Assembly: GCA_010671905.1 (NCBI GenBank)
Contig: JAAHII010000001.1
Location: 3,906,001 to 3,970,000 of the forward strand
Length of the DNA stretch: 64,000 nt
Direction: 5' to 3'
Origin: Leptolyngbya sp. SIOISBB
GTDB taxonomy: Bacteria; Cyanobacteriota; Cyanobacteriia; Phormidesmidales; Phormidesmidaceae
Below, in pieces: positions 32,846 through 41,005 of the stretch (position 1 is the first letter of the stretch; the number at the start of each line of letters is the position of its first letter). A program made the translations under genes and the position numbers. Below the pieces are notes generated by a model. The model was not told the DNA's origin. It saw nothing but the letters and a program-made list of their open reading frames with translations, and did not search any database.

Positions 32846-34195
32846 ATGGTTCAGAATCTCGATTTTCAGGGCTATAGCGATCGTCTGCCCCCCCAAAACG
32901 TGGATGCCGAAGAAGCCATTTTGGGCGGGGTGTTGCTAGACCCTGAAGCGATCGGGCGGGTCATGGAGATTCTGAATCCCGATGCGTTTTACATCAGCGC
33001 CCACAAGACGGTGTATCGGGCCGCGATCGATCTCCACAGTCGAGGGTTGCCTGCCGACCTGATGACCGTCACCAACTGGCTAAAAGATCGCGAACTGCTA
33101 GAAAAAGTCGGTGGCACCAGCCGCATTGCGCAACTGGTCGATCGCACCCTGAGTGCCGCCAACATTGACCAGTATGCCGCTCTGGTGATGGAAAAATTCA
33201 TGCGGCGACGGCTGATTCAAATTGGGGGCGAAATTTCCCAACTCGGCTTCGAAGCTGAGCAACCCCTCGAACTCTCCCTCGACGAAGCCGAACAAAAACT
33301 CTTTGCCATCACCCAAGATCGCCCCCAGCAAGCCCTCACCTCTACCGCCGATATCCTGATCGAAACCTTTGCTGAAATTGAAGAACGGGCCGAGGGTATC
33401 GTCCTGCCGGGTGTCCCCTGTGGCTTCTATGACTTGGATGCCATGACCCAGGGATTTCAGCGTTCTGACCTGATTATCGCTGCTGGCAGACCGTCAATGG
33501 GAAAAACGGCCTTCGTTTTGAACATTGCCCGGAATATCGCCAGTACCCAAAAGCTGCCGGTGGCGATATTTAGCTTGGAGATGTCGAAGCAGCAGCTTGT
33601 TTACCGTCTCCTCTCTAGTGAACTGGCGCTAGAAACCAGTCGTCTTCGTACCGGGCGCTTGAATCCTAATGAGTGGACGATTCTAGGGCAGGGCATCAAC
33701 CAGCTTTCAGAAATGCCGGTCTTTATCGACGATACGCCCAACATCACAGTGAATGAAATGCGGTCTAAGGCGCGGCGACTGCAAGCTGAGCAGGGTGGTG
33801 CCCTCGGCCTCATTCTGATCGACTATTTGCAGCTGATGGAAGGCAGTAGCGATAACCGAGTGCAGGAATTATCCAAGATTACGCGATCACTCAAAGGTTT
33901 GGCCCGCGAACTCAACGTGCCCATAATCTCCCTCTCGCAGCTGAGCCGGGGGGTCGAATCGCGCACCAATAAGCGCCCCATGATGTCTGACCTTCGTGAA
34001 AGCGGCTCGATCGAGCAGGATGCAGATGTGATTATGATGCTGTATCGCGAAGAGTATTACGACCCTGATACGCCCGATCGCGGCATCGCTGAGATCATTA
34101 TCACCAAGCATCGTAATGGCCCGACAGGCACTGTGAAGCTCTTGTTTGAACCGCAATACACCCGCTTTCGGAATTTGGCCCAACCGCCTGCCTAA
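32846..34195 (+). CDS. dnaB: Replicative DNA helicase DnaB
   Basis: 449 aa, a normal length, so no intein. The N-terminal domain begins PPQNVDAEEAILGGVLLDPEAIGRV. The RecA-like motor has Walker A AAGRPSMGKTAFVLNIARN, H2 region LPVAIFSLEMSKQQLVYRLLSSE, Walker B LGLILIDYLQLMEG, and SQLSRGVESRTNKRPMMSDLRESGSIEQDADVIMMLYREEYY. It unwinds the fork as a hexamer. No dnaA, rplI or origin repeats lie nearby. Confidence 0.96.
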   Translation: MVQNLDFQGYSDRLPPQNVDAEEAILGGVLLDPEAIGRVMEILNPDAFYISAHKTVYRAAIDLHSRGLPADLMTVTNWLKDRELLEKVGGTSRIAQLVDRTLSAANIDQYAALVMEKFMRRRLIQIGGEISQLGFEAEQPLELSLDEAEQKLFAITQDRPQQALTSTADILIETFAEIEERAEGIVLPGVPCGFYDLDAMTQGFQRSDLIIAAGRPSMGKTAFVLNIARNIASTQKLPVAIFSLEMSKQQLVYRLLSSELALETSRLRTGRLNPNEWTILGQGINQLSEMPVFIDDTPNITVNEMRSKARRLQAEQGGALGLILIDYLQLMEGSSDNRVQELSKITRSLKGLARELNVPIISLSQLSRGVESRTNKRPMMSDLRESGSIEQDADVIMMLYREEYYDPDTPDRGIAEIIITKHRNGPTGTVKLLFEPQYTRFRNLAQPPA

Positions 34196-34892
34196 GTGGC
34201 TGCAGATGAACGGGTAGATTTTCAGGGAGTGGCTTGTAAGAGGAGAGGTCCTGCTGAGAGACACCGATCTCTAATCTGGAATGACGACCAAGCAATTGCT
34301 GACCTCTGCCTGTTGCCTATAAAACGCGGCAGCATCCTTATCGTGGCAATTCAGAAAGCGTCGTTTGGTGATTATGGTCGCTGGCCAGATTGGTTTCGAA
34401 GCGGTGCCAAGAGCTTGCCAATAGACCTGAAGAGAGGTTGGGATGCGGAGCGGTGTCAGCAATGAATACGGTGACGGCGATCGCGAACATCAAACGGCCA
34501 ATCTTGATTTCTTTGAGCACAGGCATGGCGGGAACTCCGAGAGCTAGGAATGAGGGGCGATGCGCTTGACTACAGCCAAGATAACGAGCATTGCAGAGGC
34601 AAAAAAGGTGCAAAGTCGCCAACTGCTTTGCCGAAAACTGCAACCGTGCTGAGAGGCTATAGAAGGTATGCAGTGTCTCTGGTGAAGGGGATTTTGGGTG
34701 GATTGGTGAGCGGATATCACCTCTACTCAGCTTAGGCTCGGCGAAACTCCTCAGGAGCGGCTCTGCCAACGCTCAGCTTTCTCAGGAAGCGATTAAGTTC
34801 AGCTTATTTAGCGGTCAGGAACAGCTCAGGAGTGAGCCGCACTATAGAACTCAAGATGATTAAGTCGCAAAAGCGACGAAGGAGTTCAAACC
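34196..34892. other. Region between dnaB and the FDELR-repeat gene
   Basis: 697 bp. Apart from the weak minus-strand frame reported separately (34338-34526), no gene is recognisable. The last 120 bases before 34893 are AT-rich and should contain the promoter of the repeat protein, but no -10/-35 pair is clear. Confidence 0.45.
34338..34526 (-). CDS. Small hypothetical protein with signal-peptide-like N-terminus (weak)
   Basis: 62 codons starting MPVLKEIKIGRLMFAIAVTVFIADTA, a positively charged start and a hydrophobic stretch, like a signal peptide or membrane helix. GGAG lies about 8 bases upstream of the ATG. The rest (LASSWHRFETNLASDHNHQ) is polar and unrecognised. It may be a real small gene or chance. 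Confidence 0.3.
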   Translation of the reverse strand: MPVLKEIKIGRLMFAIAVTVFIADTAPHPNLSSGLLASSWHRFETNLASDHNHQTTLSELPR

Positions 34893-35516
34893 ATGAAACG
34901 TATTGCCCTAGCCCTCACTGCTTTGACCGCTGTTACTATCGCGATCGCTCCCGCTAGCTACGCTGCCCCTGACTTTGATGAACTACGTCAAGAAAACCTC
35001 GATAAGGATGCCGTCAACTTCGACGAGCTACGTCAAGAAAATTTAGAGAAAGACGCAGTTTACGACATCCAAGTCAAGGCGATCAACTTTGATGAGCTGC
35101 GCCAAGAGAACTTGGATAAAGATGCTGTTGACTTCGACGAGCTGCGTCAAGAGAATCTCGACAAAGACGCGGTGTACGAAGTTCTGGCAAAAGGTATTGA
35201 TTTCGACGAGCTGCGCCAAGAGAACCTGGATAAAGATGCTGTTAACTTCGACGAGTTGCGTCAAGAGAATCTCGACAAAGATGCTGTCTATGAAGTCTTA
35301 GCGGCGGTGGACTTTGATGAGTTACGTCAAGAGAACCTGGACAAGGATGCTGTTGACTTTGATGAGCTACGTCAAGAGAATCTCGACAAGGATGCTGTTT
35401 ATGAAGTCCTAGCTGCTGTGGACTTTGACGAACTCCGTCAAGAAAATCTCGACAAGGATGCAGTCGATTTTGATGAACTGCGCCGCGAGAATCTCGACAA
35501 AGATGCCGTAGCCTAG
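34893..35516 (+). CDS. Secreted protein of ten FDELRQENLDKDAV repeats
   Basis: 207 aa. GAAGGAG lies 12 bases before the ATG. A signal peptide (MKRIALALTALTAVTIAIAPASYAA) is followed by ten units of (D/N)FDELRQENLDKDAV arranged as five pairs. The first four pairs are followed by a short linker (YDIQVKAI, YEVLAKGI, YEVLAAV, YEVLAAV), giving a higher-order period of 37-38 residues. There are no cysteines and no sorting signal. Amino acids are nearly invariant, yet codons for the same residues vary among repeats (Asp gac/gat, Leu cta/ctg/ctc/ttg), pointing to selection on the protein rather than fresh DNA duplication. The repeat is amphipathic and acidic and may form helices. I do not recognise the family. 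Confidence 0.85.
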   Translation: MKRIALALTALTAVTIAIAPASYAAPDFDELRQENLDKDAVNFDELRQENLEKDAVYDIQVKAINFDELRQENLDKDAVDFDELRQENLDKDAVYEVLAKGIDFDELRQENLDKDAVNFDELRQENLDKDAVYEVLAAVDFDELRQENLDKDAVDFDELRQENLDKDAVYEVLAAVDFDELRQENLDKDAVDFDELRRENLDKDAVA

Positions 35517-35699
35517 TGCCCCCAGCCAATTCTATATGGCTATAGAGCGGGTACTCACCGCACTGGAACAATTCTGTGCAGACAATCGAGCCGCTGCTCC
35601 TCTACCAAACCCATGATCTTGGTCTGCACGACCAACCCGGCTGGGGTTGAGATTCTAACTCCCTGATTGCAACCACGTTCCCTTTGACACACTCCCCTG

Positions 35700-35732
35700 C
35701 CCCCTTGATGCACTTCGTTGAGGGGGGTTTTA
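35700..35732 (+). terminator. Probable terminator
   Basis: CCCCCTTGATG...TTGAGGGGGG (about 35700-35726) is a G/C-rich stem followed by TTTTATT. It is 185 bases after the repeat-protein stop, so it may end that transcript. Confidence 0.55.
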
Positions 35733-35783
35733 TTCAAGCTTGGTGCCCGAACTCCCGTCAGAGTTAATCATCTGCACCATGAA

Positions 35784-35814
35784 GCCCTAATCAGTATTGG
35801 TTAGGGCCTTTTTT
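35784..35814 (+). terminator. Rho-independent terminator
   Basis: GCCCTAA (35784-35790) pairs with TTAGGGC (35801-35807) with a 10-nt loop, followed immediately by CTTTTTT. A strong bacterial terminator shape. Confidence 0.75.
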
Positions 35815-35959
35815 CATGAGTATCTCTAAAGCATTCGACTTCAGTTTCACTCGCTCAGGCCAAATAGCGCCGTTATCAGTCAGGCAATTGGCCGAAAAGT
35901 GCATAAGTTTCCCTGGTTCAGACCGAGATACTTATAGACAACGGTTCGAGGTTTTAACC

Positions 35960-36787
35960 ATGCGCGTCTCTACTGCCCCCGTCCCCGCCTTGCTCACGGT
36001 TCAATCGACTCACCTCACAACTGACTATCCCTCAGATGTCTTGCCTGCAGTGCTGGCGATCGCCCACAAAAACTTGTCCGCAGGGCATCAGCGCTATCAA
36101 CACGGTCAACTCTCTCAGGCTCAGCAAAAATTCACCACCGCGCTTAGCTACTACACGCAAGCGCAAGCCACGGTTGGTATCGGCAAAAGCCTCAGCGGAT
36201 TGAGTGCCGTTCATTTGCAGCTTGGGACTGTCGAGCAAGCCCTGGCCGATAGCCAAGCCGCTGTCGCAGTCTTGGAAGAAACGTCCGCGACCATCGATTA
36301 TGCGATCGCCCTGTATCAACTCGGCCTGAGCCATGGCGCGATGCACCATCAACCTCAGGCCGAGCGCTACTTAACCCAGGCATTGGCGTTGTTCGAAGCC
36401 CTAGAAAATCGCGAATACGAAAATGAAGTCCTTTTGCACTTGGGACAGCTTTATCTGCAGCAGAGCCAATTTACCTTTGCACTAGCCTGCTACCGGGCAG
36501 TGCTGGATAGCCTGATGCAGGAGCCTATTCAGGAGAATAGTCAAAGACAGCTCAAGCAAGTACTGAGCCTGATGATGCAGCTTTGCGCACAGACTAAGAC
36601 CGGTCCAATTGCCGTCGCTTCGTTTCAGACCCTGTTGGAACAGCATATTCCCGCTGATGCGTCCCAACAGATTGCGCGTCTCATTCAGCAACTCGGTCAG
36701 TTTCACGAATCCCAAGAACAATATCGGCTCGCGTTGGAATGTTACGCCCAAGCACTGCAAACTATCCCCCCCGTAGCGATCGCCTGA
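35960..36787 (+). CDS. TPR-repeat protein
   Basis: I start at ATG 35960 (MRVSTAPVPALL), since the upstream 48 codons run through a terminator hairpin. The ~275-aa protein is made of helix pairs of TPR type: AGHQRYQHGQLSQAQQKFTTALSYYTQ, GKSLSGLSAVHLQLGTVEQALADSQAAVAV, ALYQLGLSHGAMHHQPQAERYLTQALALFEAL, EVLLHLGQLYLQQSQFTFALACYRAVL and QFHESQEQYRLALECYAQAL. TPRs mediate protein binding; no enzymatic domain or signal peptide is visible. The partner is unknown. Confidence 0.8.
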   Translation: MRVSTAPVPALLTVQSTHLTTDYPSDVLPAVLAIAHKNLSAGHQRYQHGQLSQAQQKFTTALSYYTQAQATVGIGKSLSGLSAVHLQLGTVEQALADSQAAVAVLEETSATIDYAIALYQLGLSHGAMHHQPQAERYLTQALALFEALENREYENEVLLHLGQLYLQQSQFTFALACYRAVLDSLMQEPIQENSQRQLKQVLSLMMQLCAQTKTGPIAVASFQTLLEQHIPADASQQIARLIQQLGQFHESQEQYRLALECYAQALQTIPPVAIA

Positions 36788-36842
36788 CCAATTAAGTGAT
36801 TTGCGGTGCTCGTGTTTGCTTGAGGATTCTTTGCCTTCTACA

Positions 36843-36866
36843 GCTCTCAAACATGAGTTTGAGAGC
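36843..36866. terminator. Perfect hairpin between convergent genes
   Basis: GCTCTCAAAC-ATGA-GTTTGAGAGC, a perfect 10-bp stem, between the TPR gene (plus) and the CAP-domain gene (minus). No T-run follows, so its action as a terminator is uncertain. Confidence 0.45.
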
Positions 36867-36890
36867 ATTGCCACAATCTCTATGCCCTTG

Positions 36891-37448
36891 CTAAAAGGGT
36901 TGTTGTCCCTGATAGTTACCCGGTGGTGCATAGCGGCAGACGAGGACGTCTTGGCCGTTCGCTGTGGCCAGTCCGCAGCCGACCTCGGTCGTATCTCGCC
37001 AAACTATCTGGGTATAGTGCCCGACATCGGCCCAGTTGCCCGTGGTGGAGAGGTCAGGAAAAGGCCGGTTAGGAATGAAGTATGCCTGTTCATCGCCCCA
37101 GGCTTCGACCATTTCCGTTAAAGAAAAAGCCCCGGCAGTGCCTCGCCAAAGATTCTCGCCATAGCCGCTGGACTGGCTGTGTTCGAACGTGTTGCTGGTT
37201 GCCAGGCGATCGGCCCAGGTCTGAGAGGCGGTCGCTAAACTTTCTGACCACGAGAGTTGTGGCACGCCAACTTCTAAGCGATAGCGGTTGTGTGTCTCCA
37301 GCAAAGGGGCTGCGATGGCACCGTTGACGGGACTGGTTGGACTGTCACTAGGCTGGCTGGTCGAGGTCTCTTGTGGAACCGTGACACAGCCGGTTAAAGC
37401 AGAAAGGCTGACGGCTACAGCCCCAAGCGCTAAATTCTGTTGTTTCAT
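36891..37448 (-). CDS. CAP/SCP-domain lipoprotein
   Basis: I start at 37448 (MKQQNLALGAVAVSL); the frame is open 7 codons more. The ~185-aa product has a lipobox SALTGC, then a Thr/Ser/Pro-rich linker and a CAP domain (PR-1/SCP): LLETHNRYRLEVGVPQLSWSESLATASQTWADRLA, FEHSQSSGYGENLW, WGDEQAYF, VGHYTQIVWRDTTEVGCGLA and LVCRYAPPGNYQGQQPF. The conserved His and Glu of the CAP cavity are present (H in FEHS, E in YGEN, H in GHYTQ). Bacterial CAP proteins are secreted; their activity is largely unknown. Confidence 0.9.
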   Translation of the reverse strand: MKQQNLALGAVAVSLSALTGCVTVPQETSTSQPSDSPTSPVNGAIAAPLLETHNRYRLEVGVPQLSWSESLATASQTWADRLATSNTFEHSQSSGYGENLWRGTAGAFSLTEMVEAWGDEQAYFIPNRPFPDLSTTGNWADVGHYTQIVWRDTTEVGCGLATANGQDVLVCRYAPPGNYQGQQPF

Positions 37449-37593
37449 TTTCGCTTTTGCAATATCCACAGTGGTAAAAAGGTTCTCCTTCCACTAGACA
37501 CTCTACGCACTCAAAAATGTTTCCGTTGAGTCTATCTTCGCCCAAAATTTGGAGCCTTCAAAGCGATCGCCAGTACGAGGATGAATCGGTTAT

Positions 37594-37917
37594 TCAGGAG
37601 AGCAAGAGTTGCCAGAGCAGAAATGCGGTCATGCCAACGACGATAGTTAGCAGTAGATTCTGGCGCCAGAGGCCGATCGCTAAGGCCGCGATCGCACCCA
37701 CTAGACGGGGATTTTGCCAGCCAAACCACAGGTCACCCGATTCGACGAAGATAGCCGGGACAACGATCGCCGTCAGCACGGCAGGGGGCACATAATTTAG
37801 GGCCTGCAGCAAGTGGGGCGGGAATCGGAGCCGACCGCTCATCGCTAAAACGGGATAGCGAATGCCAAAGGTGACAAGGGTCATGCCGCCAAGCAGGAAC
37901 CATTCTGAGCTATTCAT
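37594..37917 (-). CDS. azlD: AzlD-family branched-chain amino acid export subunit
   Basis: The 107-aa protein has about four hydrophobic segments. [54 protein letters not shown] is the AzlD pattern (membrane start, RxxP, YVPPAVLxAIVxPA). It overlaps azlC by 4 bases and is translated second. With AzlC it forms a two-subunit exporter of branched-chain or related amino acids. Confidence 0.9.
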   Translation of the reverse strand: MNSSEWFLLGGMTLVTFGIRYPVLAMSGRLRFPPHLLQALNYVPPAVLTAIVVPAIFVESGDLWFGWQNPRLVGAIAALAIGLWRQNLLLTIVVGMTAFLLWQLLLS

Positions 37918-38651
37918 GAGGGTGCCTCGCTAGATTTTTGAGTGGTTTCGACCAAGACGCCGACTAAGATACCGGTGATCGCCGCCACCATGATGCCGAG
38001 CTGATGGGGTAGCGATCGCGCTAATAAGGCCGTGATGCCCGCAACGATCACGGTTGCCACCATTGGGCGGGTCTTCAAATAGGGAATGGTCATGCCGATG
38101 AACGTGGCGACCATCGCAAAATCCAGACCCCAGTTGGCGGCATTGGGCAGGGTTTGCCCCAGGGTGAGTCCGAGCCAGGTGCAAAGCTGCCAGTTGCTGT
38201 ACATGGCGATCGCAGATCCTAATTGAAACCAATGTTTGTAAGGCGACGGATCCGGCTGTTGATACCGCTGAATCGCCACCATAAAGGTTTCATCCGTGAG
38301 CCAGAAGGCCAGCGCCGCCTTCCAGCCTTGCCCTAGCTCTTGTAAGTACGGCACCAAGCCCACGGCGTACAGCAGGTGACGTAGATTCACCACCCAGGTG
38401 GTCAGTACGATGATGCCAATGGGGGAACCGGTGGCCAACAGCCCCAGCGCAATGAACTGAGAAGAGCCCGCAAACACGCAGGCCGACATCGCGGCTGCCC
38501 CCACCATCGAGAGTCCGCTGGTTTGCGCCAGAGTCCCAAAGATAATCCCAAAGGGAGTTGCCCCCACAATTAACGGAATTGTCTGTCGTGCCCCGGCCCA
38601 AAACTCGCGCCAAGGTCCCGTTTTGAGATGGGCATCCGCAGCGATCGCCAT
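37914..38651 (-). CDS. azlC: AzlC-family branched-chain amino acid export subunit
   Basis: 245 aa. [58 protein letters not shown] is the AzlC signature (PxxxGxxPFGxxFGxLA and FAGxxQF). [11 protein letters not shown] lies mid-protein. Several membrane helices follow. It is first of two overlapping genes with azlD. In many genomes such pairs sit next to an AraC-type regulator; one lies 5 kb away here, on the other side of an IS element. Confidence 0.92.
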   Translation of the reverse strand: MAIAADAHLKTGPWREFWAGARQTIPLIVGATPFGIIFGTLAQTSGLSMVGAAAMSACVFAGSSQFIALGLLATGSPIGIIVLTTWVVNLRHLLYAVGLVPYLQELGQGWKAALAFWLTDETFMVAIQRYQQPDPSPYKHWFQLGSAIAMYSNWQLCTWLGLTLGQTLPNAANWGLDFAMVATFIGMTIPYLKTRPMVATVIVAGITALLARSLPHQLGIMVAAITGILVGVLVETTQKSSEAPS

Positions 38652-38992
38652 TTTCCTGCTCCCGGTTGAACCATTTGCCCAACTAGACTATCGGCGGGGA
38701 GTCAGCGGTGTCTTGAACGTTTTTGCATCCCGATCGGACGGGAGATCGCCTATCCCATCACCTGCTGCTAGGGCGCGTCATCAATTAAAATCAAAACGCT
38801 TTCGGTGTAGGTATTACCGCGCCCGCTCCATAAACCTAGCTAGGAGCTGAACCGCCTTCAGCATAAGGATTTAACCACTAATTGATGATAGTCCCTAGTA
38901 ACTTCTCAAACTCAACCAGCCATCTCTAAACGGTCAGGTTCATGAGCATCATTAGCTTGCTCAATGAGTCCACACAACAATGGAGGGGGGTT
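38652..38992. other. Non-coding stretch between azlC and the hydrolase gene
   Basis: 341 bp. It holds the azlC upstream region and the hydrolase 3' flank. No hairpin with a T-run or other site is evident. Confidence 0.4.
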
Positions 38993-39877
38993 TCAGTCAC
39001 CCACAAGCACTTTGGCGATCGCTTCAATTTGATTAATTGCTACGGAGATGTGTCCTTCATTTGGCAGGAGCATCAATCGCGCTTGGGGTAGACTCGCCGC
39101 GACTCGCTTGGCCACATCAAGCGGGACGTTTTGATCTTGTTCGCCATAGAACAGGGTTAATGGCATCTGGATTTCATCCAAACTAAAATCCCACTTCCTC
39201 AAACAAAGCTGAGTATCCCAGGCCGCTCCTCGCGTGCCCGAGCGCAAGGCTTCAGTTGCTATCTGACGGTAGACTTCCATGCGACCTAATGATGCCAATA
39301 CAGCATAGTCAGCGGGGGGAAGGTGCGGTTTGAACGAAGCGAGTAATTTTTCTGGAGAATTGTTGAGCGATCGCTGCATGACTTTCAGCGACCCCCGATG
39401 CAACCAAGGGAATTGTTGCATGAGAATCCATCTCAAACGATTGGCCTTTGGCAACTTGTCGCGGGTGTCCATTTGCCATGCCCCTGATGCAATGACCGCT
39501 GCGCGTAATCGTTCGGGAATCTTGGCCGCACAGACAGCCGCGTAGCCGCCCCCTGCCGAAATGCCTAGAACCGAAAACTTTTCTAGCCTCAGGGCATCCG
39601 CCAGCGTCTCAACATCCTTTACCCAGTCCGAAAATCCGCGTTTTGCTTGAAAGTCAGATTGCCCGATGCCCGGACGATCGGGTGCAATCACCCGTAATCC
39701 CAATCGACTAAAAACGTTATTACCCAACAACAAGGGCTCTAATCGACAGGACCCGCCTCCATGAAAGTAGAGCAGCGGATGACCATCAGGACTGCCATAT
39801 TCTGCATAGGCTAGTTGTCGACCATCCGGTAGAGTCAGCAAATTAGTTGTCTGCATACCCCCTTCACTGTTGCTCAT
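38993..39877 (-). CDS. Alpha/beta hydrolase
   Basis: 294 aa. TLPDGRQLAYAEYGSPDGHPLLYFHGGGSC contains the oxyanion HG motif; GLRVIAPDRPGIGQSD follows; the nucleophile elbow is LGISAGGGYA (Ser in GxSxG); late acid and His are FYGEQDQNVPLDVA and PNEGHISVAI. No membrane segment. It is co-directional with the small membrane protein and TetR genes upstream; its ATG lies inside the last codons of the small gene, so the two are translationally coupled. The substrate is unknown. Confidence 0.9.
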   Translation of the reverse strand: MSNSEGGMQTTNLLTLPDGRQLAYAEYGSPDGHPLLYFHGGGSCRLEPLLLGNNVFSRLGLRVIAPDRPGIGQSDFQAKRGFSDWVKDVETLADALRLEKFSVLGISAGGGYAAVCAAKIPERLRAAVIASGAWQMDTRDKLPKANRLRWILMQQFPWLHRGSLKVMQRSLNNSPEKLLASFKPHLPPADYAVLASLGRMEVYRQIATEALRSGTRGAAWDTQLCLRKWDFSLDEIQMPLTLFYGEQDQNVPLDVAKRVAASLPQARLMLLPNEGHISVAINQIEAIAKVLVGD

Positions 39878-40037
39878 CTGAAGCCTGCTCTACTTCTGCT
39901 GCTACATCTTGATTTCTAGCTTGAATGATCTGCTCAATTTTCTCTTGTGAAATGATTGGAACTCCTATCAAGCCCGCCATTGATCCAATACAGCATAGGA
40001 CCAGATAAAATTTCATCTTCTTCAGAATTACTTGCAT
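39864..40037 (-). CDS. Small single-pass membrane protein, 57 aa
   Basis: MQVILKKMKFYLVLCCIGSM then AGLIGVPIISQEKIEQIIQA and a tail ending QASDEQQ. The first ~30 residues form a positively charged start and a hydrophobic helix; the rest is polar and acidic. The gene lies between the TetR gene (28 bases downstream of its stop) and the hydrolase gene, overlapping the hydrolase start by 14 bases in another frame, which suggests translational coupling. It could be a signal peptide-bearing or membrane-anchored regulator of the unit. No known family recognised. Confidence 0.6.
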   Translation of the reverse strand: MQVILKKMKFYLVLCCIGSMAGLIGVPIISQEKIEQIIQARNQDVAAEVEQASDEQQ

Positions 40038-40065
40038 GGGTATTTTTGATCTCTAACAATGATTA

Positions 40066-40746
40066 TCATCCTTCTAATTGAACTGATTCGGATTTACTGT
40101 TAATCAGTCCAAACTGTAAAACATCAACTAACTCCTTAAAGATTTTTCTGGTCGCTTCAATGTCAAGGGCTGCAATTCCCTCTCGTGCTATTTTCTCAGG
40201 CTTCAACCCTAATTTTACAGGTACATAATCGCCAAAATTCCTAGCGATAATATCGATTACAAAAACTACTAAATCTGAATCCAAGTCAGGATCAATATCA
40301 CCCTGGGCCATGCCTTTAATAACCAATTCGCGAAAGAACCTCGAGGATGCTTCTTTTGCTTCCTCCATTGCCTCATCTTGAAATGGAAAATCTCCATAAA
40401 AGATTCGATACCCTAACTTGCTAAGCGCAGGATATTTCAAATCGAATCTAACACCTGCCTCAAATAGCCAAAGCAGATAATCAAAAAACTTCATTTCAGG
40501 TTCAGCTGGATAGATTTCTTGTAGAAAAGAAGATTTTGTGGTGCCAATCAGTCCTACCAAATATAAGTAAAGGTCTTTTTTGTCCTGAAAATATTGATAA
40601 AAACTACCTTTTGCGATTTCAGCACGATGCACGATACGAGAAATAGAAGCAGAATCATAGTCATGACTGGAAAATTCATCAATGGCAATTTCTATCAATG
40701 ACTCCCGCTTTTGATCAGGTAGGTTAAAGAAGGTTGAGCTAGGCAT
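40066..40746 (-). CDS. TetR-family transcriptional regulator
   Basis: 226 aa. The N-terminal HTH reads KRESLIEIAIDEFSSHDYDSASISRIVHRAEIAKGSFYQYFQDKKDLYLYL, the classic TetR pattern with KGSFYQYF. The C-terminal ligand domain is variable (FLQEIYPAEPEMKFFDYLLWLFEAG). Base composition is clearly AT-richer than the neighbours, suggesting transfer. A near-perfect palindrome, reported separately, lies 37 bases upstream of the start. It probably controls its own gene and the downstream small protein and hydrolase. Confidence 0.92.
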   Translation of the reverse strand: MPSSTFFNLPDQKRESLIEIAIDEFSSHDYDSASISRIVHRAEIAKGSFYQYFQDKKDLYLYLVGLIGTTKSSFLQEIYPAEPEMKFFDYLLWLFEAGVRFDLKYPALSKLGYRIFYGDFPFQDEAMEEAKEASSRFFRELVIKGMAQGDIDPDLDSDLVVFVIDIIARNFGDYVPVKLGLKPEKIAREGIAALDIEATRKIFKELVDVLQFGLINSKSESVQLEG

Positions 40747-40782
40747 ATTCAGACTGTTTCTATTGGTAACCAGTCAATCATG

Positions 40783-40796
40783 TGACCGATCAGTCA
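40783..40796. promoter_or_regulatory. Candidate TetR operator
   Basis: TGACCGATCAGTCA is a palindrome apart from one mismatched pair, 37-50 bases upstream of the tetR start. A half-site-like CTGATCGGTTCC lies near 40829 and CCAGTCAATCATG near 40770. The position fits autoregulation. Confidence 0.5.
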
Positions 40797-41005
40797 TATT
40801 GTAGCCTTATGACGATTGGATCGTCTGATCGGTTCCTTAATGTGCCGAGTTCTGAAGCAGTCTAGGAGTGGCTACTATCCCTGGTGCAACCGCCTCGCTT
40901 TTCCGAGAACCGCGATCGCTTCCCTCAAATATATTGCTAGGGTTCAATTCGTCATTGCTCGCATCTCAAGGGCCATCAGCGTTAACGTGGAAACGCTCTA
41001 TTAAT

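Larger units (their letters stand above)
35517..35959. other. Terminator region between repeat gene and TPR gene
   Basis: 443 bp containing two hairpins that are reported separately. The TPR frame is open back to 35816, but I place its start at 35960. No other gene is seen. Confidence 0.5.

Noticed and set aside
34969-35513. Regular short DNA repeats resembling a CRISPR array or tandem satellite
   Set aside because: The repeat is in frame, translates to a conserved 15-residue unit, and shows synonymous differences; no spacer-repeat pattern of equal repeats exists.
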